A stretch of DNA of 64,000 bases from Tyto alba (lineage: Eukaryota > Chordata > Aves > Strigiformes > Tytonidae): the NCBI RefSeq assembly GCF_018691265.1, contig NW_024881282.1, positions 25,384,899 through 25,448,898 on the forward strand, written 5' to 3'. Position 1 is the first letter of the stretch; the number at the start of each line of letters is the position of its first letter. Below are positions 1 through 13,765 of this stretch, piece after piece. The notes below the pieces were generated by a model. That model saw nothing but the letters and a program-made list of their open reading frames with translations, searched no databases and was not told the DNA's origin. The position numbers and the translations under genes were made by a program.

Positions 1-1107
1 GTATATACAGTAAGTATATTGAGTATATTTCATAAAGGGCTAATTATTAGCGTATTGCTGTCCAGTAGAGACGTTAAATTGGCAGTAACAAATCCTTGCA
101 TGCCTTGGACCAAAGCATATAGCCAATGTGGTGGAATTCCAGGTTCAACACCCACAGGTACATCTGCACGGGCGATCAAACAGCCCCAGCACAGTTTGTA
201 CATGGATGTACCAGCCTGGATACTTGGAAAACATGCTTGCAGAGTCTCAGGTCCAGCTTACAAAACCATACCTTGCTTTTCAGCAGGATGCATTTGCTCA
301 GGCACAGCACAGCAATTCAGGACCAGCTCTGAGCCCAGGCAAAGTGAACTCAAATCTCTCTGCATGTACTCATTTAGACATATCCTTATAGTTCTCAAAC
401 ACATTTTTGCTGTGGTTGCCAAATTCCCAGTGGCGACAGTTTTGACAGTCGCAGTCAAAATACAACTGTGTAATAATAAGAATAAGTGTTCATGTGGCAG
501 CTGCTCATAAACTCCTTGGTGATTACATGTAGATACCAAGAGATGTTGTGAACTGCTGCTTTAAGCATGACATGACTTTGGTAAAACCTTTCTGGATGTC
601 AAATTAACCAATAATATTACGTTTTACAGTTCTGGAAGTCCACTGCAGAGACAAGAATAATCTTTTCCTGTGTTCTGTTTCTTTCCCATGAAAGATTAGG
701 AAACTAATTTCCATGATTTTCCAAGCAGAGACCATGTAAATAAATTTAATGTTATTTGTCTTGGAATAGTTAAGAGGACTGATGTTTCCCCACCATGAAA
801 TTCTCCACTGCCAAAAAAGAAGATAAAATCAATGGAAATTAAGAAAAGTTTTAAGTGTAATTCTCATAATTCTTTTTTCTTTTTCTTTATTAAGTGGTTA
901 AAAACAATGGTTGCTACAATAGAAACAAGGTGTTGTCACTTATGCATAGCTGTGGACCACAGTACATGTTACAGTTCTAATCCTCACTTGGACCTGAGAG
1001 TCTCCTCTTATCAAGACAACAAGCCATGATCTGTGCGGTTAGCTGAAAATATTGTGTTAACCTGTTCTTCCCTTTCCTTCTGCTTCCTCAGTTGCTGCAT
1101 ATTATCA
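1..1107. other. Unassigned stretch, no supported gene
   Basis: An open frame of 163 codons runs on the plus strand at 19-510. Two other frames are open across 126-391 and the opposite strand is open at 258-539, so the openness is not strand-specific. The translation is rich in Cys, Ser and Thr, has no domain I recognise, and shows no splice-site or poly-A context. After 540 the DNA becomes AT-rich and featureless up to the CR1 tail near 1108. A decayed repeat or an unannotated exon is possible, but I cannot support either. Confidence 0.4.
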
Positions 1108-1990
1108 AAGAATCATATAATAGAATGATAGAATGTTTTGGGTTGGAAGGGACCTTAAAGATCATCTAGTTCCAAACTCCTGCCATAGGCAGGGACACCT
1201 TCCACTAGATCAGGTTGCTCAAAGCCCCATCCACCCAGGTCTTGAACACTCCCAGGGAGGGGGCATACACAGCCTCTCTGGGAAATCTGTTCCAGTGTCT
1301 CACCACTCTCACAGTAAAGAATTTCTTCCTTATATCTAATTTACATCTACCTTCTTTTATTTTAAAACTGTGTCCCTCCTTTGGACCTGCTCCAACAGGT
1401 CTATGTCCTTCTTATGTTGGGGGCCCCACAGGACTCCAGGTGGGGTCTCACAAGAACAGAGTAGAGGGGAAGAATCACCTCCCTCAGTCTGCTGGTCACA
1501 CTTCTCTTCATGCAGCCCAGGATATGGTTGGCTTTCTCAGCTGTGAGCGCACATTGCTGGCTCATAGTCAGTCTTCCATCCACTAATACCCCTAGGTCCT
1601 TCTCCTCAGGGCTGCTCTCAATCCACTCATTTCCTAGCCTTTGTTTTTGATTGGGATTGTTTTGACTCGTGTGCAGGACCTTGCTCTTGGCCTTGTTGAG
1701 CTTCATGAGGTTCATATGGGCCCACCTCTCAAACCTGTCAAGGTCCCTCTGGATGGCATCCCTGCCCTCCAGTGTGTTGACCACACCACACAGCTTGGTG
1801 CCGTTGACAAACCTGCTAAGGATGCACTTATTCCCACTGTCCATGTCAGCAATAAAGATGTTAAACAACACCGGTCCCAATACCAGCCCCTGAGGAACAC
1901 CACTCATTATTAGTCTGCATTTGGACATCGAGTCATTGACTGTAACTGTTTGAGTGTGACCATCCAGCCAATTCCTTCTTCATTATCTGT
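1108..1990 (-). mobile_element. CR1 LINE fragment, 5'-truncated, with 3' tail
   Basis: On the minus strand this is the 3' part of a CR1 non-LTR retrotransposon. The CR1 3' terminus lies at about 1108-1170: short ATTCTATGAT-like tail repeats followed by the GGTTGGAAGGGACCTTAAAGATC block (seen here in plus orientation). The body encodes the C-terminal part of CR1 ORF2, the reverse transcriptase. Similarity to bird CR1 continues to about 1985 and then fades, as expected of 5' truncation during target-primed insertion. The exact 5' boundary and any target-site duplication cannot be fixed by eye. Confidence 0.93.
1401..1928 (-). pseudogene. CR1 ORF2 reverse-transcriptase relic
   Basis: A 175-codon open frame covers RT palm/thumb blocks of CR1 ORF2. 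The block SGVPQG is visible near the start, followed by GPVLFNIFIADMDSG. CR1 blocks RDLDRFERWAH, ESSPEEKDLGVLVDG and [13 protein letters not shown] follow in the expected order. The catalytic FADD box, which should lie before TKL, reads FVNG here, so both active-site aspartates are gone and the product would be inactive. The family's reverse transcriptase copies LINE RNA at nicked target DNA. After PHLE the frame drifts to [10 protein letters not shown] and stops, so a frameshift is likely; further CR1 similarity continues downstream in other frames. It is a dead fragment that happens to stay open, not a host gene. Confidence 0.9.
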
Positions 1991-2840
1991 ATCTTTAGGC
2001 ACTTGTTTGTCTCATCTACCTTTTGGAGAATAAGATGTTTTAGACCTGTGTCATCACTGGCTATTTTAATCTCATCAGTTAGCTGGCATTCAAGAGTGTT
2101 TTGGATGAAGAAACAGAAATATGAGTCACTGTGCTCTTTTTTATTCACAGTAAGTCCAGTTCTACAGAAAATTTCCTAATAAATTTACCAAACTTTTGCT
2201 GCCTTCCCCTCTTTTTGTGTCAGTCTGGGATGATAAATATCTGCATTGTCACTTTGTATAAGGGTGTCATCTATTCTGGTGTTGGAAAGGAGCAAATTAT
2301 TTCACACTTTTACATTAAAAGAAGGGACGGAATAGGCCGAAACCTAATGTCTATCACTGCTTTCTTAAACCACTTTGCTTCTTGGGGGATGTAAGCCAGT
2401 ATAATGAGGCACCCTAGTACAGTTCTACCAAGGGTTCATGTTGATACAGCTACTCTGATAAAGAATGAAAGGACCAGGCAAATTGTCTACTCCTGAAAAT
2501 TGCTATTTTGCTCCTCTTTTTTTGTTTTGGACCACTCCTAGCAGATCTCTCAAAACCAATGCTCAGGTACGAGTAGGCAAGTACTTGAGTACAGGGACCA
2601 ATCCCAAAAGCCAATATTGATGGCCCTGTATGAGATCTGGCTCCGTCCATCCTGCACAGTCCTAGGGATCCCAGAAGGCTCTTCATTCTCATGCCCACAT
2701 GTTTACATCTCAGTGCAGGCTACAAAAGCCTCCATTTCTTATTGATAGGCTGCAACGTGACACTTATATTATTTCTCAACTTAGAGCTGAGAAAAAAACA
2801 CATGCAGTAATAATTATATCCTAGATCCCAGACCAGTTGC

Positions 2841-2900
2841 TATGACACTCATGACAATGTTGCATTCCGATGTACTATGATATAACTCTTATCTGAAGAT
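2841..2900 (+). repeat. Dispersed repeat copy A
   Basis: Shares an ordered series of short blocks with 4517-4582: ATGACACTCATGACAAT then TTGCATTC then TACTATGAT then TAACTCTTA then CTGAAGA. The match is imperfect, so the copies are old. No family name can be given. Confidence 0.5.
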
Positions 2901-4516
2901 CTACTGCTATGCAACATCAACGTGGCCAGCCTGCTCTAGGTCAGACTAGAACTGAATGGTGTAAAGACCTTCTCTACTCTCTCCACCACTTGACCGTTGA
3001 GTGACAAAACTTTCACTAGAATGAATGTATTTAATAGCAAAGATGTGGCCCTTCTGAGGGTTGCAAGCAGGGACTCAGGGCCTCTTTTGATGTCTTCCTC
3101 TACTGCTATTGATTTAATAAAGGAGGTTGAGAGCAACTCTTTACCTAAAGCAGGCACCTCATACCCTGGAGCTCTGCCTTACTGCTGACTCTAAATCCAG
3201 CACTCATGAAATTAATCTTTCCTATATTGCAGCTAGCTTCTTCAGTGAAACTCTGATTTGGTTTTGAGAATGTAAGATTGTCATTTTGAACATAATTTAC
3301 TGATGTGGAAGGAGGAAAATATGCTACATAATCCTCCAGAAAGGCAAGACTATTGGTAGAGAAAAACATGCGCCTAACACTCAAGGATTTGGGGCAGTAG
3401 ATAGCAGCATTTTTGGATAGTCTGAGGTTGTCTTCTTTTTCACAAAAATTCTGATCCCATTCAGTGGTATTTTTTGACATTTGCTTATCTAGACTGTGTC
3501 AGGTTACTTTTAATTGTGCAATTCTCTGGCAGCTTGCAAAAGTAAAACTTTCATTTTCTATTAAGAAGTTCTTTCAGTTGAACTTCTATGTTAAAAAATG
3601 AAATTTCTATGTGAGCCAGCCACTAGAGAGTCTGAGAGAAGCAATAACTGGGTTAACAGACTGTTTTAAACACAATCTCTTAGGACCTTTCTTTTCCCTT
3701 TCAGCATTTTCAGCCTGTCTGCCTCTTCTTTCCTGCTTGTTTCTTCAGTGTTCAGGCCAATTGTGATCTACTTGAAAAGGTAGGCTGGATGTATTAAAGA
3801 ATGGCTTTTCATAGCAAGTGAGGATTCAAAATAATCTAACAGTAACAGAAATGTGTTGGAGAACAGCACCCAGGGCAGGACTGGAGGAATGGTGGCTAGA
3901 TCAAGGCACATTGCACAGGACAAATAATAAGCACACTAGCAAACAACTAACTTTCAGCTCATTAGTTGCCCTTGAGGTAGCTGTGTTGATTTGATCTTCA
4001 TTTGAAAAAGCAATAGCAAAAATAAAGAGAAACATTCCAGCTTCTAAATGCAGTAGTCCCATATTTACTCACATTTATCAGCCTCAGAGTTATACTACTA
4101 GCAGATACATGAGTTGGACTGCTTCTGTGCAGTCTGTCTGTGACATGAAGGTATAGAGACAGTTTCTTAGAACGAAAACTATATGTGCATGCACATGTGT
4201 TTTATTTTGTATGCTATAAAATAAAGTTTCTATAGATTATTCTCCATTCTCAAACCTTCAGACTTCCATTTGCAAACTTGCAAACCTACATTATAAAATA
4301 CCCAGGCCCTGAGTCAATCCTATGTGCTGCCTTTGATATCAGTTGTCTCTATTTTTCCTCCCAGCAGGAATGCTCAAGTTCACTGCCAATAGCTTGGAGG
4401 TAGGATGATGGTGTCCAAACTAAAGGAGTGCGGAAAGAATAGTTATTTTGTGCCTGAAAATAATTAGTAGGTCCAGTGAAAAAGAAATCCAAGTTACAAC
4501 ACCCTTAGGAACTTTG

Positions 4517-4582
4517 AAATAACACTTGTGACAACATTGCATCTTATTCAGAGTTACTATGATTTAACTCTTAACTGAAGAA
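4517..4582 (+). repeat. Dispersed repeat copy B
   Basis: Partner of 2841-2900. Blocks AACACTTGTGACAACAT, TTGCATCT (overlapping), TTACTATGAT, TTAACTCTTA and CTGAAGA occur in the same order and strand, about 1.67 kb downstream of copy A. Confidence 0.5.
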
Positions 4583-5500
4583 CAGGCATTTTGGACTCCG
4601 CAGAGACAGAACATGGTACTTTGTAATGACATAATGATAGACTGAAGTCCTACAGGACTATATAAAGATCATCACTTTCACTCAGAACTTTAGGTTAAAT
4701 AATCAACCACAGCACAAATATGATAAAATTCCTTCAGCAGAATTATGTGGCTTAGCTTGGGAGATCAGTGCCTCTCATTCTTACTCCACATTTCACTGCC
4801 TTGTGATGGATGTAAGAATAGAGAGTTTCCATCAAGATAATTTTGAAAAACACTTGAGGAGCTATGTGTTAGGGTTTTCATATTAGTTTCGTTTAATCAA
4901 TAAAAATTAGACGTTAGATTTCCTAAAAAAATACTTACTCTTAATGCACTGAAATAGTGAAAATGATAAAAGAAAAAACATACATGCATTTTGTTTCAGT
5001 AGCTGAAAAAAACAAAGATTATGGTTTGTAGATATATAATTGCAGAATGTGATAATTTAGTAGAAATTAATTTTTTCAAGTTACCCTTTCTTTTCCACAG
5101 TAATAGGTTGATCACATCAATCCAATCTTCAACCCCATATTAATATGATCAAACTGATTTTTTTCATCTCAGTATTACTCTGGCATTTCAAATGTAACTA
5201 AGATGTCAAGACAGCTTTGTTGATAATCAATAACAACACAAGAACAGCAGCTGTAATTTCTTATTAATCTTGTGGAAGTATCACATGATAAAAATACCAT
5301 ACTGAGATCCTGGAAATTGGGAATTCTTTTTCTCATGCAACTTTGAGTAATTCGCTTAGTGGATTACTCAACCCTGAAAAATAATACCAGCCCAGTCTTA
5401 CTTAACCTATCAGTTTCTTACATGTATTCATAATTACATTTGCTTGTGTTAGAGGGAAAACAAAGTTTCTGGTGTTAATTCCTCTGAGGCAACACAGATA

Positions 5501-8500
5501 AATGAATGTAAGCTGGAGTCCATTCTTGCTTATGAAGTGCCAGTGCAGGTCACACACTGCATTTCTATGGACCCATCAGTGCTGCAAAAGCAAAAGAAGA
5601 GCCCTGATGCTCTCGGTGAAGCCAGTGAACCAGGCACGATAACTCAGGTCCTAGCACTGTCCAAAAGGTTTCTGCTACTGTTTCTGCTGTACAAAATGGA
5701 AGGAGTCAAATTCACTGCGGGAGCCCAGACTGGATTTCCAAGGGTGGCATTTGCAGGAAACAAAGCTGATGATACTCTCATATATCACATTTGTGTTGGG
5801 CATCATTGAGAAAATATGGAACTATTGTTATGGACTTAGAGTTCAGAGTAATCCTACACTGCAGTTGTGGGGTCAGATGAGCTCTGTAGGGATTATTAAA
5901 TGCTTTGATGCCCAAAGAAGAAAGGTGCAAAAGACATTCAAAGTTACTTCTGTTTGAGTGGTACTGTTGCTGAGCTCTAGGTCCTGTTGGAAAGATGTGT
6001 TGCATAAAAGCCAAAATGTAGGAAAAGCACTGTGTTTGAGGGGAGGGTGGGCATATTTGGCAGTGGAAACATCTGGTCTGGAAGATTGCCACACTACACA
6101 ACTTCTGCACACAACTCAAGGTAGGGAGCTCTTGTTTGGGTGTAGGTGCTGGAGATCTTGGAGGCAGAATGGACCCCTTTTGCCATTACAAATAGGGGCA
6201 TTCTTTGCCCTGAAAGAATGAGTCACAGGAAAGCTGACAAAATAATCATGACAGATTTTACTGTGAAAAAGGATAGCCTGATCAATCTCATGTCATGCTC
6301 CTTTCATGAAGACAGTTTTGCATTAATTCATGGGAGTCATCAGGTAATGCAAGGAGATCAGGTTCTCCAAGTAAAGTGAAGTCATGGCTGAGATTGTGAA
6401 CTCCAGAGCTACATCCACAGAGGCAGCCTTCCACATCCAGGTGTCCTGTTATCTGAAAGGCACTGGCTATGGGCCAAAACAGGCATAAATAAATTAAAGC
6501 TCACACATTAAGCCATTCCAGTGTAGATAATGACATTACACCATGACAAAAGCAGTTTCAGGGATTAGTCCCAGGCCCTTTGGGTAAAGACACAAGAAGA
6601 CCCAAATGTATTCACTTGCTTCACACATATTCATGCTGAAGAGTGTGTCAGCAACATGCAGTTTATCTCAACCCACAGAAATCTATCCATAAGGCATGTA
6701 CAGAAACACATCCCAACATAGTGACTAATCCTGCACCAGCAGCACTATTTTCTTAGTCACTTGGTGGCTTGGAAGATACCCACATTTAGAACTGAGCTGA
6801 CAATTGGAAGCAAATTCTTTAATAGCTCAAATCAGCCTTTTCTTATTTATTTATTTGTAATCTCATGAAAATTTCCTTCCATACTGTAATTATCCAAAAT
6901 GAATCCCATTTTATCAATGTAAACATGTGTGTGATTTTTGGTTTATTGAAAGGTGTATAACAAATTATTCAATGTCTTTAAGTGGCAACTGATTGTACAA
7001 GTAACATGGTTTTGTCTATTTTCCCTCACCCTCTGAGTGTAACTGTTGACATTTGGATGTGAAGAAGCTGATGCAGGTCTGAACAACCCAGAGGAGAGTG
7101 GTGGTTTAGGGATAGGTTGTAGCTAAGAGAGATAAGAGATGCTTGAAACACTTATAAATTCAGTCTTTTCAAACTACATAAGACATAACTTAGGCAGGAT
7201 CTTAAAAAAATCCACAACCTCCTACACTCTTTATTGGTATAAGTGAAGAATTTGAACTTAATTTTGGCTCACACTACTCATAGAAATGAATCATCTGTGG
7301 AAATGCTCTGTGCACTGGCAAAAATTATCAAAACCTGATACTTCTTTGAGTCTGGAAGGTTCGACAGCTCTAATATTGGCCCTAGTAATGACATTTCTAA
7401 ACTTCCCACTGCCACACTTGAGGCCATCAGTATGTCCTAGGCAACAACAGAGGAACACTTAATCTAGGGTATGACACAGAGTAAGTGTATGCTGTGCTTT
7501 TTTTAGTGTTGTCATTTATGCAGTTGATTAGCATCAGCCTTATGTAAGGACATAACTGGAACCCCAAGGATGGGGATGTGAAGTGACAGCAGAAAGCTGG
7601 ACAGAAGTAAGGAGCTGCCCAAGTCGGCCTTGTTACCTCCCCCAGGCGGTCCCTGCCTCTTGCACTGTGATGCCAAGGGTTACATCAAAGTTCATATAAT
7701 TCAGCAATACCTAGTGTCCTTTCTGCCTTCATTCTCTTTTACAGATAGATTGTTAAAATACACTCCACACATAATGTAAGTTTATTTTTTGGCAGGATAC
7801 TGTGACCTTTGAACTGAAATATCTACAACCTGCTACCATAACAGATCTGCTGACATGTCAGTATAACCCAACTTGGCAGGCATCCCTGCAAATACTATAA
7901 AAAGTTTTTTTGCTTAAAAACTGCAGCTATTCCCTATTTTTCACTCTTTTAAGGGAGAAGGGCTCATGTATGCCATGAGGAAGGGAACTACTATGAGTAT
8001 GTGGAGGCTGCTGAGGCTGTACTTTTGAGGTTACACCTTATTGCTCTCTCCTAAGGAACAAGAGAAGGAGAGGGGATGTAGAATGGCTCCAGGTAAAATA
8101 ATGGATAAAGAAATGGTGAGATGCTTCACCAAACTAAGAGCAGGACTGGTCACTGCTGATGTTAAAGAAGATAGCATGGGACACGTGCAGTACTTCCTTG
8201 GAGAGAGACATAACTGTATAAGAAGCAAAGACAAATCAGGAAGAGAGGATATTGCCTGGAAAGATCACCCAGGTGGCTATGAGGTCCACATGTGAAATCA
8301 AAGGAGGGGTAAGGGATGGCTTCTGTTACACTATGTTGGTGCTATAATGAAAAGCTGATTGTAGCTAACCTAGGCATACATAAGTAAGCTGCAAATTAAC
8401 TAACCCGTGCCCTCAGAACAGTGGACTTGATCAACAGTTACAACAATATGGAGTCCATGGTTATATTTTTAATCTGTGCTGAATGTTGTGTTACTGCAGT

Positions 8501-11500
8501 TAAGTACTGACAATATGTATACTAGCAAGGTACTTAGTCTATGTGTCTCAGAAAACCTATGTATCTTAAATATTTAACTTGAGTATTATAAATATTTTTC
8601 TATTTATGAGGAGTCAGGGTCTGGTAGCTAACATCATACCATGCCGTGAACCCTCTTCCAGCAATGATGCAGACTGAATTTCCAGGTTTATGTCTTAGTT
8701 GTGGTAGCAAGTATCTTAGTAATTACAAACGGACATAACTATTAGAATAAGGAAAAGTTATATTGTTAAGCAGTAGGACCAAGTGAATTGCAAAATATTG
8801 TGAGTTATGATGACAGGGAACAGATTAAGAAGGCTCCAAATATACTGGTCAGCCATTCACTGTGACTTGGGAAGGCATTGCTAAAACATATGTCTGTGTA
8901 CTCTTTGCAGTCTTTGGGGTTCCCAACTACAGGTTAACAAGTCTTGGGTCACACTGACTCTACAAGTCCTCAGTGAAACCCTGCAGTTCAACCCTTCTTG
9001 TACTGACTATGTTTCAAACTCCTTTTTTACTAGTACTGTCTTCTTTCTGGTTTCTGGCTGATCCAAGTGGGCTTGATCCCCGGAGTTGATTATCCTTTCA
9101 AAGTTGCCAGCAGCAGCTGCTAACATTGATCCAAAACAACCTTCTAAATCACAGCTTAGTACTTTTTTTTTTCTGCAAGATTAACTAAGTGGGGAACACA
9201 GTTAAACTAGCACTCAGGTTTACCAAAACCTCAGCTTGCTTTCTAGGCTTTATTACATTTTGTTTAGTTCAGGCACCTACGACATTTTGACTGAGATGGA
9301 CAGGATCTCCTACAGTTACTGCCTCGCTGTCTCCTCACATTTCCTTTTCCCAGGTTTCTTTGCTCTCTACTTTTCCTCTCTAGGAGCATTTTGAAACAGG
9401 TAGATGGCCTTTGATCTCAAGCCATAGAAGTGGGACAATAAGCTTGTTAACCTTAGCCTGAACCAGGCAGGTAGGAACTTTCAGATTAATAGCCTACCTG
9501 TTGTTCTCTGAAGGACTCTTGGTATCTTCCCTGGAGATATCTCATCTCTATCACTAAGCAAGCAGGAAATGAAACATAGATTCATAAAGTGTAAGCCCAG
9601 AAGGGACCATTAGGAAATCTATTCTGATCTTTTATATATCAGAGGCCCTTTAATTTCACCCGTTTATCTCTGTAGTGAATTCAATAACTTCTATTTGACT
9701 AAAGCAAATGCTCCTCCTAACAGATGCTCCAGATTTAAATTCACGCACTCAGATGAAAAAGTATCAAGCACTTAAACTGAGACAGGTAAAACATCCATTG
9801 AAAAATAATACAGATGTCTCCTCCATTCTCTGTAACACTCCCTGGCTGTTTTGATACAGACCTGACATGTTTTAGTATGTCTGTACCAGTCACACTAAAA
9901 TTCATCCATCCCCAGCATAACAGATCCTGAAAGACATGCGTAGCACACAGATTAGGCACCGTTACAACCTTGTTAGGTAGCTTGCACACCATAGTGTGTT
10001 GATATCAGTAACAAAGCACCATAATATCTTATGCAGGACTATGAATGTCATCAGTTCGGAAGTCTAGACTGACAAATGAAAGAGGTCTACCCCGACAAGT
10101 ATCTGTTTATTTGTTAGATCACTCCACAGCTCAGTTTTTGCTCACACCAACTTTCTCTGTCCAAGGCATATTTACTGTAGGGGAGTTTTGTACCAAGGAT
10201 TGACAATGCAAGATAGTTAGTCCCACATGCTCACTGTGAGAGATCTCAGTCAGCTCCCATCCCTCTTTTATTTAGCTGTGTAGACATTGTCAGTGAGTCT
10301 GGGTAGCACATAAAGAAGAGCTGAGGCTAGCAAGAAAGTCATTACAGTAAGTGCAAAAGAGTAATGTACTCTACAATGCTTTGCAGCAGAGCAGAGAGCA
10401 CTCCGAATCATCATTAACCAAAATAACCAAACCATCTAGCAAAACTGATCTTACTGTCAAACATAAAACAATTCAGCACAGTAACATCTTTGAGCATTTG
10501 TAAAATCTGCTGAGATGAAGAAGAGTTTTTTATCTCTTTGTATTACAATTGTGCACCTTCCTGAGTGCAAGATCATACAAGCAGTCCTTTGTGGTGTTTG
10601 TAAGCAGACATTGAAAATGGGGAGGTTTTGAATGATAACACACTCTGGTAGGGTACCATCTCAAGGAATTTCATAAGGAATGATTCATTTTTTCTAAAGA
10701 CATTGCAACAGTTAAAGTTAACTTGAGTCCAAGACATTGAAAAAGGTTGTATTTACATACTGCTATTAACATGGTAGGTTTTATACAAATATTGGCCTCC
10801 AAAAGTTATGAGCACATTTCTATCCAGGTCGGACAACTTCAGGACCATGTTACTTCTAGATTTATTTTCTCGTGGATGTAATCTGCAGTATGCTTAATCA
10901 TAAAACATTACAATCTGGGGCATACTTAACCATGTGAGTCCAAAAGGCCAAATTTGAGGAGATATTGAGCAGTCAGTTCCCATCAGCTTCTGAATTTTAA
11001 AAATATGCTCATATGAAATAATTCAGTGAAGCCTGGTTTCTTGCCTTCAGCATATTCTGTATCTCTGACGCTAGGAGCCAAGACAGAATATGCTATTATT
11101 CCTGTGAAAACTCAGCACTTCTTATTACTATCTAAGTGAAATTATAAAACCCACAATGTCATGAGGGAATGCAGTTAAGACATGTCCATCCAAGGAGAAT
11201 ATTTTGCTGACACAGATCACAATTTCATGACAACCTTTGTCTAACAAAAATTTTACTTCATCTATACTAATGAAACTGTTGAAAAAGGATTCTGCAAAGT
11301 CCGTGAACTAATTTATGGGACAAAACTGGGGAAAAACATTCCTAACAAAAGAAGATAAATGAGGAGACTATAAAATTCAATCCATCTGCTGTGGGGTTTC
11401 TTGAATTTTAGAAAGTTAATTCCATTAAGTTCTCATTTAAAAACGGAGTAATTAATTAGTTAAAACAGCAACATTTTACTAGAATACATATGGTTTGTTT

Positions 11501-12880
11501 CCAGGATTATAGATTACCACAGGAAAGAATTTGAAGGGCATTGCACAGTGTTCACCCTGATAAACAGAGATTTCAGTGATGTCTAATTTCAAGGATCCCA
11601 TTCAGAATTAAATCAGATGCTAGTTCACATTTTACATTTTATACTTACAGTTTTTTAAGAGTGGTTCCTGCTGTTAAGAATGTGTCTTAATCTAGCTCAG
11701 CAACCAGTCTATCAGTATTAATAACTATGAACAGACTAATTAATATATGCCTGCTGTGTGTATTTCAACAATATAAATGTCTTGCTATGAAAAAGGTGTC
11801 AGATAGTAAGGCAATTTTTATAAGTGGGCTCTGTGTTCTGGTTACCATAGAAAGCTGAAATATGAATTTGGTGTAGTGCAGGAAACAGAACAATATTTTC
11901 AACATTTTTTTCTGACTGTAGTCTATATAATTTATATAAATAATTTTCAAAAAGGTAGCCAACTTTAAAATTTATCTTTTTATGTATATTGTTCTCCTTA
12001 ACTCCAGTACATATTAAGAATACGTATTTTTTTGCAAGCAAGAGGCCTCATTCTTTTAATTTATGCTAGTTTTATGTTGAAATATCTTCAAAAATGCTGG
12101 TTTTTAGCACTGTGGCTGAGAACAGAATAGGGTCCAGTGACAAAAGAAAAAATCATATAGAACTAAATTTCATTTCTGCAGCCATCATAATAGACAGTCC
12201 AGACATTTAGAGAATCTCATCTTGTCAGTGATAGCTGCTTTACTCTATAACAGAGAACCACTGAAGCTTTCACTTCATTACCAGTGTTTGCATACAAGTG
12301 CAAATTCGTGTTTTACTATGAATATGAAGGAAACAGTGGGGTAATGCCAGGCTTCCATTTGCTTTGTTACACACATTTTTTTTGTCCTTATTGCTTATTT
12401 AATACCATCATATTCAACAATAAAGGTCATAATGCCTTCAGCAACACTGCTCCTACTAGTTATGTGTGAGGAGCCAGAATATGTTTTGAGAGAATGTTAT
12501 AATACATATATACAAAAAACAATTGAGTCATTACAGTTGTATCTTATTCTCCTGTAATGTTCTTGCTGTATTATCCAATAAACATTATGGAGTAGGTTTG
12601 ACTGACAAGAAGACAGAGATTTTCTTATTAAGTATATGGGTACTCAGAGCCTCTTCCAGGTTTGGACAACACTGCACAATGTTTTCCTTCACCAATTGCC
12701 TGATAGATGTTTACAGAAATCGTTTAAGTTCCTAGCACTTCTCTGAAAAGATAAACTTTTAAATTGTTGTCATTTGCTGAGCTTATTAAGAATGGTAAAT
12801 GCTGTAATGACCTTCACTGTTAAGAAAACTGCCTAAGGGGGAATGTATGTGATGTTTGCAACTATCATCATGTATCTGCC
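5501..12880. other. Long AT-leaning stretch, nothing recognised
   Basis: Open frames at 5537-5809, 5751-5957, 5958-6379 and 8041-8295 are short and overlapped by frames on the other strand, and none shows a protein family signature. No LINE, LTR, tRNA or CRISPR-like structure is visible. The segment 11900-12060 is especially AT-rich. Confidence 0.5.
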
Positions 12881-12889
12881 TCCAGAAAG

Positions 12890-13765
12890 ACCCCAACAGT
12901 CTTCTTGCAACAAGCAGATAAGCCCGCCTTTGCAGGCAATATACTACTCACAAAACACTTTCTGCAATGGCAGATTCTCAGAAGAAAGGGAGCCCTGACC
13001 TCACAGTCCGACCATAGCACTGGTTTGTTCAGCACAGTCATCACCACGAGTGTGAGCCTCAGCTTACCGAGACCTCCCGGCTCCTCTGTCCCAAGACCCA
13101 GGAGGCCAAGCACCGGCTTCCCCAGGATCCAGGGCCTGGGTATGGAGCTGGGAGGCTGAAAAGCTGCAGGGAGCTGCGGGGAGCCGGTGGTGGCCACGGC
13201 AGAGATATGGGACGGGATGAGGAGGACCCTCGCTGCATCTAAGGCACTGCTCCGAGTAGGCTCCCAGGGGTGGGCTGCAAACTGTCCCTGTAGCTTCTTT
13301 TGGTGCTGAAGGCACTATGTAAATGTCCATTTACAACATGTCTGAGGTATGGGGCTGTTGTTGTGAGGCTGCTGCTTGTGACTGAGTGGTGAGGAGTTTG
13401 GAGCAGAGGGTATCTGTTCCCACACTCAGCAGCTTCTGAGCCATGGTGGGTCTAAGTCCTGTCCACAGCCCTGCCTGCTTGCACTTGCATGGCAACAGTG
13501 CTCCATTACATTTTTTCCCCTCAGGGCAAATATGAGACCCTGGGCAACCTCTCTATCTTGCTGGGGTTACAGGAGAGGTGGAGTTAGGGAGAGCCCTTAC
13601 ACAAGCATCACTGATGGTTGGGAAAGGTGGGTGAGCTGTCCTGCCATGCCGGGAAGGGGACCTGGGGTGACTTGTGCAGAGGGAACTGTGCTGCCAGCAC
13701 TGAGCAGCTGCTACCAAGGTCCCCGCTGTGACACTGAGAAGAGCCAGTTCAGTACATGTAATTGA
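12890..13765. other. GC-richer patch of unknown nature
   Basis: This roughly 0.9-kb patch is clearly richer in G and C than its flanks. It contains scattered CpGs, for example around 13060-13260, and open frames on both strands: minus 12868-13197, 13064-13330 and 13553-13828; plus 12905-13159 and 13532-13765. No frame has a recognisable domain. It could be a decayed repeat, an exon or promoter of a noncoding transcript, or a CpG-poor regulatory island. The sequence alone does not decide between these. Confidence 0.35.

Larger units (their letters stand above)
1991..5500. other. AT-rich stretch without a gene; holds one dispersed repeat pair
   Basis: No coding, RNA or known repeat family is recognisable. 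Small open frames at 2936-3188 and 3145-3480 occur on both strands and have no domain. A roughly 60-bp segment at 2841-2900 recurs, diverged, at 4517-4582 in the same orientation. This suggests two pieces of one old repeat or an old local duplication. Confidence 0.55.

Noticed and set aside
19..510. 163-codon plus-strand frame
   Set aside because: Other frames and the opposite strand are also open over part of it. No domain, no splice or poly-A support.
1215..1586. Plus-strand frame of 123 codons
   Set aside because: Antisense shadow of the CR1 reverse-transcriptase relic.
3145..3480. 111-codon minus-strand frame as a gene
   Set aside because: Reads plausibly in places but has no family signature, no conserved context and is overlapped by other frames.
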